Assembly (NCBI RefSeq): GCF_031951985.1
Contig: NZ_JAVLVU010000001.1
Location: forward strand, 992,001-1,056,000
Origin: Mucilaginibacter terrae
Lineage (GTDB): Bacteria; Bacteroidota; Bacteroidia; Sphingobacteriales; Sphingobacteriaceae
Length of the DNA stretch: 64,000 bases
Reading direction: 5' to 3'
Shown here piece by piece: positions 17,681 through 27,292 of the stretch. How positions within the stretch are numbered: position 1 is the first letter of the stretch; each line of letters begins with the position of its first letter. A program made the position numbers and the translations under genes. Under the pieces are notes generated by a model, which worked only from the letters and a program-made list of their open reading frames with translations, did not search any database and was not told the DNA's origin.

Positions 17681-18772
17681 CTACTTTACTTTATCGCGTA
17701 CCTGGTTAAGCACCAATTGCCAATCACTGTAATCGTCGCCGGCAACCTGTGCAATAATTTTACGCACCGATGGGTCGAAATAATCAACCAGCGAGAGTAC
17801 GATAATGCCGTTCTTTTGCTTGAATGGCGCTCCGGCTATATAACCTTTTTCGCCATTGGCGGCACGGTCGCGGTCGAATTTAACTTTACTGTTGGCAAAC
17901 TCGCCGTGGGTTTTCTCGCCGATTACAAAGGGTATTAAAAAGTCAACCGACTTTTTAACCGATGAACCTGTTGAAGACTGTTCGGCATAGTAATTCTTCC
18001 CTTCGGCACGATTCAATACAATCATGGCTTTTAAGAGCGGTTCTAAGGTATAAATATGGTAATGTAAGGCATCGCGCTCAGCAAAATCAAAGCTTGAGCC
18101 ATCGGCATACATGTTTTGCCCGATCTGCTTATTCAACTCAAATAACAGTGTGTCCCGATATTTATTTTCGGCATGAATGGTGTATACAGCCTGTGTAATT
18201 ACCTTAATACGGTGCGAATTCCAGTTATTAACAGCCGTAGATTTGCCGGGTTTTGAATATGGGCTATTAAGTTCGGCAACAGCAATGCTTTCCATCCACC
18301 TGTCAATTTCCTGCTGCTGATCTTTCTTAATATCGGCACGGATCAGATCATAACCGGCAAAAAATTCCTCCAATTTGGTTTCATCTATTGGGTCTCCGGT
18401 TGCCTGGTTAATTTTTGCCCAGGCCGACAGAAACTCCTGCGCTTTGTTTAGATAGGACTTATCTGCGTTAAGGCGGTAATATAAGGCCAGTGCATAAATT
18501 TTAGGCCCATCTTCAACCGCTTTTAAACTGGCCGTTTTAGCCGGATTGCCCTGCAGCAAACCTTGCGATGTTACTTTAAGTATAGGATTAGGCGTTTCGT
18601 TTAATGCTTTTTCGGCAATATTTTTATAACCCTCATATTCCTTTTTAACTTTCGCATCAGTTTTAAGAACACTTTTTAAACTTTCAACTTCTGCTGAAGA
18701 TAAGCTTACATATTGCCCTTTAACACTTGTACTTATACCAAATACAAGTAAGATTATCAGTAAATTTTTCAA
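17681..18772 (-). CDS. Second alginate-lyase-superfamily protein (PF05426 type), divergent
   Basis: Exported alpha-helical toroid protein of about 363 residues, same superfamily as the next gene but clearly divergent. DGPKIYALALYYRLNADKSY and the motif VNNWNSHRIKV (Asn pair followed by His and Arg) sit where the family has NNHxxW. MYADGSSFDFAERDALHYH matches the second conserved segment. I start at the TTG at 18772, which gives a normal signal peptide (KNLLIILLVFGISTSVKG) and a 10-base gap after the GH3 stop. A longer reading from a TTG at 18802 would overlap that stop. As third-last gene of the GH3-to-GH88 operon it likely cleaves a related uronan linkage; activity is inferred. Confidence 0.75.
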   Translation of the reverse strand: MKNLLIILLVFGISTSVKGQYVSLSSAEVESLKSVLKTDAKVKKEYEGYKNIAEKALNETPNPILKVTSQGLLQGNPAKTASLKAVEDGPKIYALALYYRLNADKSYLNKAQEFLSAWAKINQATGDPIDETKLEEFFAGYDLIRADIKKDQQQEIDRWMESIAVAELNSPYSKPGKSTAVNNWNSHRIKVITQAVYTIHAENKYRDTLLFELNKQIGQNMYADGSSFDFAERDALHYHIYTLEPLLKAMIVLNRAEGKNYYAEQSSTGSSVKKSVDFLIPFVIGEKTHGEFANSKVKFDRDRAANGEKGYIAGAPFKQKNGIIVLSLVDYFDPSVRKIIAQVAGDDYSDWQLVLNQVRDKVK

Positions 18773-18782
18773 TACGTTTATA

Positions 18783-21041
18783 TTAATTGGTTTCCAGTTC
18801 AAACTTACTTTGCAACATAATATGGTCCGACGAGTTGCCTATCATCAGCTTAAACTCGCCAGGCTCTGCTGTCCAGTTCATCTTTTGATCGTAAAAAGAC
18901 AACATTTCTTTGTTAACAACAAATTTGACTGTCTTGCTTTCTCCGGGTTTAAGATAAACTTTTTCAAAGCTTTTTAATTCTTTAACCGGGCGTGTAACAC
19001 TGGCAAAGACATCCTGCAAGTATAACTGTACCACTTCTTCGCCTGCATATTTACCTTCATTTTTCAACAAACAAGTAACTGAAATAGAATCGGTTGATAT
19101 AACTTTACTCTTATCCAGCTTCAAGTCTGTTAAACTAAATTTGGTATAGCTCAAACCATAGCCAAAAGCATAACGCGGACTGTTCACCATATCAATATAT
19201 CCTGAGCGATAAACTCCTGCCAAATCCGTTGGTGATGGCCGACCGGTACTTTTGTAATTGTAATATACCGGTATCTGCCCTTCGGATCGAGGGAAAGTCA
19301 TAGGTAGTTTTCCGGCAGGATTGTAATCGCCAAACAACACATCAGCCATGGCATTTCCGGCCTCGCTGCCAAGCCACCAGCTATGTAAAATGGCATCGGC
19401 ATTATCAGCTACCCAGTTAAAGATCATTGGCCTGCCCGACATAGTGAGTACCACCACTGGCTTGCCTGCTTGTTTAACTGCTTGTACCAACTCTTCCTGT
19501 GCACCGGGGATATGTATGTTAGCCCGGCTTTTGGCTTCGCCGCTCATATCAAACGCCTCTCCTACAGCCATAATTACCACATCGGCTTTTTTGGCAACTT
19601 CCACCGCCTCGGCAAAGCCGCTATGCGTACTATCGGTAACGCTATTGCAACCGGCAGCATAAAGCAGTTGGGTATTTTTGCCTAACTTATTCTGCAAACC
19701 CTCATACAATGATACCAGATGGTCATTATCCCATTTGACTGACCAAAAGCCCATCATATCTTTTTCCGATTTAGCCAACGGACCAATTACGGCTATCGTT
19801 TTCAAGCTTTTTGACAATGGTAATAACTGTTTATCATTCTTCAGTAACACAATGCTGCGCTTGGCCATATCACGAGATTTTGAACGGTTATCGGCTGAAT
19901 TTAAAACCTTGTTTTCGCGAGCTTCATTGCTGAAACGGTACGGATCGTCAAACAATCCCAATTCAAACTTTTTACGCAGAATTCTTCTTACCGCATCATC
20001 TACTAAAGCAATATCTACTTTTCTATCCTGTACCAATTTAGCCAGGCTTGACAGATATACGCGGCCTTCCATATCCATATCACTACCGGCATTAATAGCG
20101 TATTGGGCAGCCTCCGCGTTGTTTTTGGCAAACCCATGTGCAATCATTTCACGTATCGAACCCCAATCGCTCACCACAAAGCCTTTAAAACCCCACTTAC
20201 CTTTCAATATATCTCGTTGCAGATAGCTGTTGCCTGTAGCAGGTATACCGTTTAAATCGTTAAAGGAATTCATGAATGTGGCTGCACCAGCATCAACAGC
20301 AGCTTTAAAGGGTGGCAAATAAGTTTCCCATAATGCGCGGTCGCTCATATCAACCGAGTTATAATCACGCCCGCCAATTGCGGCACCGTAAGCTGCAAAG
20401 TGTTTTACGCAAGCCATTATCGCATCTAAATCGCCCAACTTATTTCCCTGGAAGCCTTTAACGCGTGCTTTGGCTATCAATGAGCCCAGGTAAGTATCTT
20501 CCCCTGCCCCCTCCATTACACGGCCCCAGCGCGGATCGCGACTTATGTCAACCATGGGGGCAAACGTCCAGTGCTGGCCTGCTGCAGCCGACTCAATAGC
20601 CGCCACACGCGCCGAAGTTTCAATAGCTTTTAAATCCCAGCTGGCGGCTTCGGCCAGTGGTATGGGGAAGGTAACACGGTAACCATGTATAACATCTAAC
20701 CCAAAAAGCAGCGGTATTTTCAAGCGAGATTGCATAGCTATCTCCTGTACCATTCGGGTATCTTTTGCACCGCGCACGTTCAGCATCGAGCCTACTTTGC
20801 CTTCTTTTATGTCTTTGTATTTGGTACTATTCTCGGTAACAGGGCCGGTGGCAAGCCTATCACCTGTATACTGGTTTAGCTGCCCAACCTTTTCCTCCAG
20901 CGTCATTTGTCCTAACAGGCGTTCAACCTTTTCATCAATAGTAATTGCAGCTTTTTTGCTCTGCGCATAAGTCCCAAAACATATACTTAAAAATGAAAAA
21001 GTGAGTAGTAATTGTTTCTTCATAAATTTATAGGTATTCAT
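18783..21041 (-). CDS. bglX: Glycoside hydrolase family 3 beta-glucosidase (BglX type)
   Basis: Exported exo-beta-glucosidase. Signal peptide ends near FGTYAQ. GH3 N-terminal barrel: HWTFAPMVDISRDPRWGR, KHFAAYGA and the nucleophile D292 in GFVVSDWGS. The alpha/beta sandwich follows (VLLKNDKQLLPL, ADVVIMAVGEAFDMSGEA), then GSEAGNAMADVLFGDYNPAGKLPMTF split over the two domains, and a C-terminal fibronectin-III-like domain. About 752 residues, as for BglX. The start is taken at the ATG at 21041; an ATG at 21023 (KKQLLLTF) is equally good for the signal peptide. First gene of the operon with two lyase-like genes and GH88. Trims beta-linked glucose or related units from oligosaccharides. Confidence 0.92.
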   Translation of the reverse strand: MNTYKFMKKQLLLTFSFLSICFGTYAQSKKAAITIDEKVERLLGQMTLEEKVGQLNQYTGDRLATGPVTENSTKYKDIKEGKVGSMLNVRGAKDTRMVQEIAMQSRLKIPLLFGLDVIHGYRVTFPIPLAEAASWDLKAIETSARVAAIESAAAGQHWTFAPMVDISRDPRWGRVMEGAGEDTYLGSLIAKARVKGFQGNKLGDLDAIMACVKHFAAYGAAIGGRDYNSVDMSDRALWETYLPPFKAAVDAGAATFMNSFNDLNGIPATGNSYLQRDILKGKWGFKGFVVSDWGSIREMIAHGFAKNNAEAAQYAINAGSDMDMEGRVYLSSLAKLVQDRKVDIALVDDAVRRILRKKFELGLFDDPYRFSNEARENKVLNSADNRSKSRDMAKRSIVLLKNDKQLLPLSKSLKTIAVIGPLAKSEKDMMGFWSVKWDNDHLVSLYEGLQNKLGKNTQLLYAAGCNSVTDSTHSGFAEAVEVAKKADVVIMAVGEAFDMSGEAKSRANIHIPGAQEELVQAVKQAGKPVVVLTMSGRPMIFNWVADNADAILHSWWLGSEAGNAMADVLFGDYNPAGKLPMTFPRSEGQIPVYYNYKSTGRPSPTDLAGVYRSGYIDMVNSPRYAFGYGLSYTKFSLTDLKLDKSKVISTDSISVTCLLKNEGKYAGEEVVQLYLQDVFASVTRPVKELKSFEKVYLKPGESKTVKFVVNKEMLSFYDQKMNWTAEPGEFKLMIGNSSDHIMLQSKFELETN

Positions 21042-21044
21042 CAC

Positions 21045-21527
21045 ATCATGGCTTGCCCATGCAACACCATTTTAAATTGTGTTAAGGTTTATATAATGCT
21101 GTAATTGGTATAATTTCTTATCAAAACAGGCCTCTTTGAGTAAAACTGTCTTCATTGGTGCCGTAAACATAACAGCTTTTTTAATTCACCGCAATAGCAA
21201 AATCTATACAAAATACTGTAAAACAATTACTTACAATATTTTCAATACGCTTAAATACCAACTAAAAAATTGTATTTAACTGTATTTAAAGCACTATAAC
21301 AGTCAATTCCATTTTGACTGATACGGTATTTTACCAGCGTATATATTTATTAATTTATATCTCCGTTTTGTTTTTACTACCGCTAATCGTGCATTCCAAG
21401 TACACATCTACATCGCTTACACATCTGAGGAATAATTTTCTAATCAAAAAAAGATATTCGTTGTTATGGTGTTGCAAACCTTATAAATACTTTTTACATT
21501 CAACCATAATCTACATCTGCCTTACAT
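21045..21527. other. Regulatory gap upstream of the GH3 operon and the macroglobulin gene
   Basis: About 480 AT-rich bases between divergent genes. It contains AATATTTTCAATACGCTTAAAT (here split: AATATTTT 21235-21242, CAATACGCTTAAAT 21243-21256), nearly the same as the copy between GH5 and PL6. Readings through the right half have no conserved features and are taken as chance. No RNA gene is seen. Confidence 0.45.
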
Positions 21528-24500
21528 ATGAACCTTCCTTCTCAATCATCACCGTTAAACAAGAAATTCTTGATTATCGGGCTGTGTTTATTCACCATCG
21601 CCCTTTCATTGGTCATCATTTTTACCCGCAAGCATAAAAACAAGGTCGACCCGGCTTTTAGCAAGTACATTGAGTCGTACACGGCCGGCGTAATATCGCG
21701 GCAAAGTGCTGTTCGAATTAAACTGGCCAGTCAAGTACAAACCAGTCACGCTAAAAACGAACCGCTGAAAGATGGTGTTTTTGAATTTTCGCCTTCGTTG
21801 AAGGGTAAGGCTTATTGGGTTGATGCCCAAACCATTGAATTTAAGCCCGATGAAGAAATGAAACCCGACCAGGCTTACGAAGTTGAATTTGCACTGGATC
21901 AGGTAGCCGAAGTAAGCGACGACTTAGACGAGTTCAAATTCAGCTTTGAAACCATTAAGCCTGATTTTACGGTAAACTTTGATGGCCTGCAAACAGCCAC
22001 CAATACTTCGCTTAATAAAATGAAGTTTACCGGCACTGTGCAAACTGCCGATGTGGAGGAGCCAGCAAAAGTTGAAAAGATCATATCAACTCAATACCCA
22101 ACGGCTACCCAAATAAGCTGGAACCATAACGAAGCTACACGTACGCACGTGTTTACTGTTAATAATATACAGCGCCCGGCTGTAGGCAAAGCCCCGGCGC
22201 AATTAGGCATTAAATATGATGGCAACCCCATTAATATTGATGATAAGCAAACTGTCGATATAGAGATACCAGCGGTTGGAGTATTTAAGGTGTTAAACAT
22301 CAAAGCCGTTCAGGATCAGGATGAGTATGTTCTCATTCAAACCTCCAACCCTATTATGGTTGGGCAGGAATTGAACGGGCTTGCAGGCTTGAGCAACGTG
22401 CCCGATCCGGCTTACACCATTGATGGCAGCACAGTTAAAATTTATGCCAACACTCGTCTCAACGGCAATTACACTGCTTTTGCCAACGAAGGCATTGAAG
22501 ACATAACCCATAAAAAAATAACCCGTGCCTTTACCGCCAATGTATTTTTCGAAAACCGTTTACCATCGGTAACTATACCAGGCAAAGGTGTTATCCTGCC
22601 CGATTCTGGTAAGTTAATGATGCCCTTTGAGGCTATTAACCTGAGTGCCGTTGATGTAAGCATCATAAAAATTTACGAGAACAACGTACCGCAATATTTC
22701 CAAAATAACGATTTTAATGGTCAGTACCAATTGCGCCAGGTGGGTAAACCGGTGCTGCAAAAAACAATCAGGCTTGATAATGATAAAGGCCTCAACCTGA
22801 ATAAAAAGAACCGCTTTATGCTGGATGTTGACCACCTGATGCGCACCGAGCCAGGTGCCATTTACAGGGTGATCATCGGTTTCAGGCAGGAATACTCATT
22901 GTTCAATTGTAAGGCTGGTAAGGCCGCTGCCAAAGCAAACGATGATGAAGGAGGTTATGAAGGCGAGGAAGAATACAGCGACAATGGGTCGGGTATTGAC
23001 GAGGATGATGAGTTTTGGACCCGTTACGATAGCTATTACCCCAGCGGTTACCGTTGGGATGAGCGCGAGGATGCGTGCAGCATGTCGTACTACACCAAAG
23101 ACCGTTGGGCAACCCGCAACATTATAGCCTCAAACATTGGTTTAATAGCCAAGCGGGGTGCTGATAATAGCATGGTTGTGGCCGTTACCAATATTATGGA
23201 TGCCCAGCCCATGAGCGGCGTAACGCTCGAACTGCTTGATTACCAGAAGCAGGTTATTGCCACGGGTAAAAGTGATGGCGACGGTATGGCAACCATTAGC
23301 ACCAAACGTAAGCCTTACCTGCTGGTTGCCAAAAATGGCGACGAGCGCGGTTACCTCAAGCTTGACGATGCCAGTTCACTCCCACTTACCCGCTTTAAGG
23401 TTGGCGGCGAGCAGGTGCAAAAAGGGTTAAAAGGTTTCATTTATGGCGAACGAGGCGTTTGGCGGCCGGGCGATTCCATTTTTGTATCGTTCATTTTAGA
23501 GGATAAGCAGAAGACCTTGCCTAATGATCACCCCGTTGAGTTTGAATTTTACAACCCTAAAGGTCAGCTTTACAGCCGCATTACCCGCACCAAGGCTATG
23601 GACGGTTTCTATAGCTTCCATACGGCAACAACAACCAGTGCCCCTACCGGCAACTGGACGGCCAAGGTTAAAGTGGGCGGCGCGGTGTTTGAGAAAAATA
23701 TAAAGGTTGAAACCATTATGCCTAACAGGTTAAAGCTTAACCTCTCCTTTGGTAATCAGCAGGCTTTAACTAAAGGTAGTGCCACAGGCGGAACCTTGAA
23801 TGCCAAATGGTTGTTTGGCGGTATTGCTCAAAACCTTAAAGCTAAGGTTGATGCATTTGTATCGGCACAAAAAACGAGCTTTAAAAACCTGGAAGATTAT
23901 GAGTTTGACGACCCTACCCTTGCCTTTAATACGCAAACGCAAACCGTATTTGATGGCCGCTTAGATGCCGAAGGTAACGCACCAATTAATGCCGATATTA
24001 ACGTAGAAAATCAGGCTCCGGGCCAGTTAAGGGCAAACTTTTTGGTAAAGGTATTTGAGCCAGGAGGCAATTTTAGTATACAGCAGGTGACCATGCCGTA
24101 CAATGTTTACAGCGGCTATGTAGGCCTTAAAACACCCGAGGGCAGTGCCATGAACGGTATGCTGGAAACCGATAAAGAGCAAACCCTTGATATTGTTGAT
24201 GTAAATGCCAACGGCCAGTTATTGCCGGGCACCCGCAATGTTGAGGTAGAATTATATAAAATACAATGGCGCTGGTGGTGGGACGAAACCGGCGACGAGC
24301 TGAGTAATTTCACCCAGGACCAGTATAACAAGCTGGTAATTAACGAGCCGGTAACGTTGACCAATGGTCGAGGTAAATTTAAGTTTAAGATAGATAAAGA
24401 ACGTTGGGGCCGTTACCTCATCCGCGTAAAAGACAAGCAAACCGGGCATTCAACAGGCAAGGTTGTTTACATCGACTGGCCAAACTGGTCGGAACGCCTG

Positions 24501-26012
24501 CAACAGGAAAACTCTACCGAGGCAGCCATGTTGTCGTTTACTTCGGATAAGCAGAGCTATAAAGTTGGCGAAGAGGCTACGCTTACCATACCAACAGGTG
24601 CAGGCGGCAGGGCATTAATTAGTATTGAAAACGGCAGTAAGGTTTTAAAAACCGCCTGGATAAATACCGAAAAGGGCCAAACCCGCTATAAATTCAAGAT
24701 TGAGCCGGGCATGGCACCTAATATATTCACAACGGTAACGCTGTTGCAAAAACATGCGCAAACGTTAAATGATTTGCCTATACGCATGTATGGTTCAATC
24801 GGACTGGATATTGAGGACCCCGAAACCATACTGAAACCGGTAATTACCATGCCGGATAAGATAAGGCCGGAAACGAAGTCTTCAATCACCGTTTCTGAAA
24901 CATCAGGCAAGGAAATGACCTATACCATTGCTTTGGTTGACGAAGGTTTGCTCGACCTTACCAATTTTAAAACCCCTAACCCGCACAGCGCATTTTACGC
25001 CCGCGAAGGCCTGGGTGTTAAAACCTGGGATTTGTTTGATTACGTAATAGGTGCCTTTGGCGGCGGACTGGAGCGCATACTAAGCATTGGTGGCGATGGT
25101 AGCGGTGTTGGCAACGGCAAAAACGTTTCGGTTAATCGCTTTAAGCCGGTGGTTAAGTTTATGGGGCCGTTCCATTTGGGTAAAGGCGAAAAGCAAACCA
25201 AGCAGTTTACCCTGCCGCAATACATTGGATCGGTACGGGCCATGGTAATTGCCGGGCACGATGGCAGCTATGGCTTTGCCGAGAAACCGGTGGCCGTTAA
25301 AAAGCCACTGATGATACTGGCAACCCTGCCGCGTGTGCTTGGACCATCTGAACAAGTACAATTGCCGGTTACCGTATTTGCGATGGAGAACAACATCAAA
25401 ACGGTGACTGTAAAGGTACAATCGAACGCGTTTAGTAACCCGGCAAGCAGTTACAGCAAAACAGTAACGTTTACCAAAACCGGCGATCAGCTGGTATCGT
25501 TCGACCTTAACGTGAAGAACTTTGTAGGTGTAGGCAACGTGCATATAACCGCACAAAGCGGCAGTGAAACCACGGCATTTGATGTGCAGTTGAATGTACG
25601 CAATCCTAACCCGCCTATTACCAGCGTAATTGAAATAGAGCTGGCTCCGGGCGAAGTTTGGAACACCTCGTACGCGGCTATTGGCATGGGTGGTACCAAC
25701 AAGGCCACGCTCGAGGTATCGGCCATACCTGCGCTTAACCTGTCAAAACGGTTAACATACCTTATTCAGTATCCGCATGGCTGTGTGGAGCAAACTACCT
25801 CATCGGTATTCCCGCAGTTGTATTTGGGTATGCTGATGGATTTGAACGCGCAGCAAAAGGCCCAGGCTGAAAGAAACATCAAAGCTGGAATTGCCAGATT
25901 AAACGGCTTCCAGGTGCAAAGCGGTGGTTTGAGTTACTGGCCCGACGGCGGCGAACCCGATGATTGGGGAACCAACTATGCCGGACACTTTATGCTGGCC
26001 GCACCAGGCTAA
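21528..26012 (+). pseudogene. Alpha-2-macroglobulin-like protein, 5' part of a frameshifted gene
   Basis: Bacterial alpha-2-macroglobulin: a large periplasmic, membrane-anchored protease trap of the YfhM/YfaS type. Here 1494 residues are read before a premature stop. The N-terminus has a membrane anchor (FLIIGLCLFTIALSLVIIF), then MG domains, an acidic Glu/Asp/Tyr-rich insert near residues 470-500, the bait and MG7-10 region (GFIYGERGVWRPGDSIFVSF), and the thioester CVEQ with C1419 in YPHGCVEQTTSS. It breaks in the alpha-helical TED domain at LAAPG-stop. Sequence continues without loss in the next frame from about 26005, so a single indel explains it. If that is a sequencing error the protein is about 1870 residues, normal for this family. 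Confidence 0.88.
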
Positions 26013-27138
26013 AGGCTATGCCCTGCCGGTTGGCTTTTTAGAGCAATGGAAAAAATTTCAGAAACGCCGGGCGCAAAACTGGGTACCCGATAGCAGGGAG
26101 ATGTATTATTATTCGGGCTTGATACAGGCATATCGATTATACCTGCTGGCATTGGCAGGCGCTCCCGAATTGGGTGCCATGAACAGGCTCAAAGAAATTA
26201 AGTATTTAAGCCCCGAAGCAAAGTGGCGTTTAGCTGCTGCTTATAAACTGGCTGGCCAGCCCGAGGTAGGTTTACGCATGGTAGCCGGGTTGCCAATTAC
26301 GGTTAAGCCTTATAATCAAATGGCTTACACTTATGGTTCAGACGTGCGTGATGAAGCCATGATACTGGAAACGCTTACGCTGTTAGGCCAGCGCAAACAG
26401 GCATCGCAAGTGGTTTATAACGTGGCTGCCAAGCTATCGCAAGATACCTGGTACAGTACCCAAACCACGGCTTACTCGTTGTTGGCTATTGCTCAATACT
26501 GCGGGCAAAACAAAAACGGCAACAAACTTCAATTTGATGTACAGGCAGGCAGTATAAAAAGTGCTGTTAATGCCGATAATTACCTGTGGCAAAGCAGCGT
26601 TGCAGCAAACGGCGGTAAAGCGCTTATTAAAAACCGTGGTAAAGGCCGTTTGTACATTCGCTTAATACAACAGGGTCAGCCAGCTTTGGGACAGGAGTTG
26701 CCATCGAACATCAACCCCGACATATTGCAGATGCAGGTGAAATACTACACCCTTTCGGGCGCCCCCATCGACCCAACATCACTTAAACAGGGTACCGATT
26801 TTGTAGCACAGGTGGTTCTTAAAAATCCGGGACAGCGGGGTAGTTATGCTAATATGGCCTTAACGCAAATCTTTCCATCGGGTTGGGAAATACTGAACAC
26901 CCGCATGATGAATAATGATGAGGCCTTCAAATCTTCGCCATCTGACTACCGCGACATTCGAGACGACCGGGTGAACACCTATTTTAGCATTGCCCCGCAT
27001 CAGGAAGTAACCTACTATGTTATGCTCAATGCATCGTACACGGGTAAATACTACCTGCCTGCTACTTATTGTGAGGCTATGTATGATACGGCGATAAACG
27101 CGCTGGAAAAAGGCCAATGGGTTGAGGTGGTGAAGTGA
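26005..27138 (+). pseudogene. Alpha-2-macroglobulin-like protein, 3' part of the same frameshifted gene
   Basis: Continues the thioester domain of the upstream fragment (AKGYALPVGFLEQWKKFQ, YSGLIQAYRLYLLALAGAP, MILETLTLLGQRKQA, YSTQTTAYSLLAIAQYCG) and ends with the C-terminal receptor-binding-like beta-sandwich (FPSGWEILNTR, DDRVNTYFSIAPHQEVTYY). The first residues available in this frame before 26005 belong to the other frame read out of phase, so no independent start is proposed. Together the two parts make one complete family protein. pbpC follows 155 bases later. Confidence 0.85.
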
Positions 27139-27200
27139 TCTGAATCAAAATTTTCAGAATTCAGAGAGTTAACAGAATTAAATACAAATAGTAAATAATT

Positions 27201-27284
27201 CGTCATTACGAGGAACGAAACAATCTCTGCGAATGCTAAGCGAACATACATAGTTCAGAGATTGCTTCGTTCCTCGCAATGACG
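27201..27284. repeat. REP/MITE-like palindromic element in front of pbpC
   Basis: Arms of 29 bases at 27201-27229 and 27256-27284 pair with only two mismatches around a 26-base loop. The arm core is GAGGAACGAA with CAATCTCTG beside it, a word seen in intergenic repeats across Bacteroidota. The element ends 8 bases before the pbpC start codon. Confidence 0.85.
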
Positions 27285-27292
27285 TTTTGATC

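Noticed and set aside
21314..21637. 107-codon ORF overlapping the start of the macroglobulin gene
   Set aside because: No domain or export signal, and it overlaps a well-supported start in another frame.
25080..25556. Long minus-strand ORF inside the macroglobulin gene
   Set aside because: Antisense of a strong family match; composition is that of a shadow frame.
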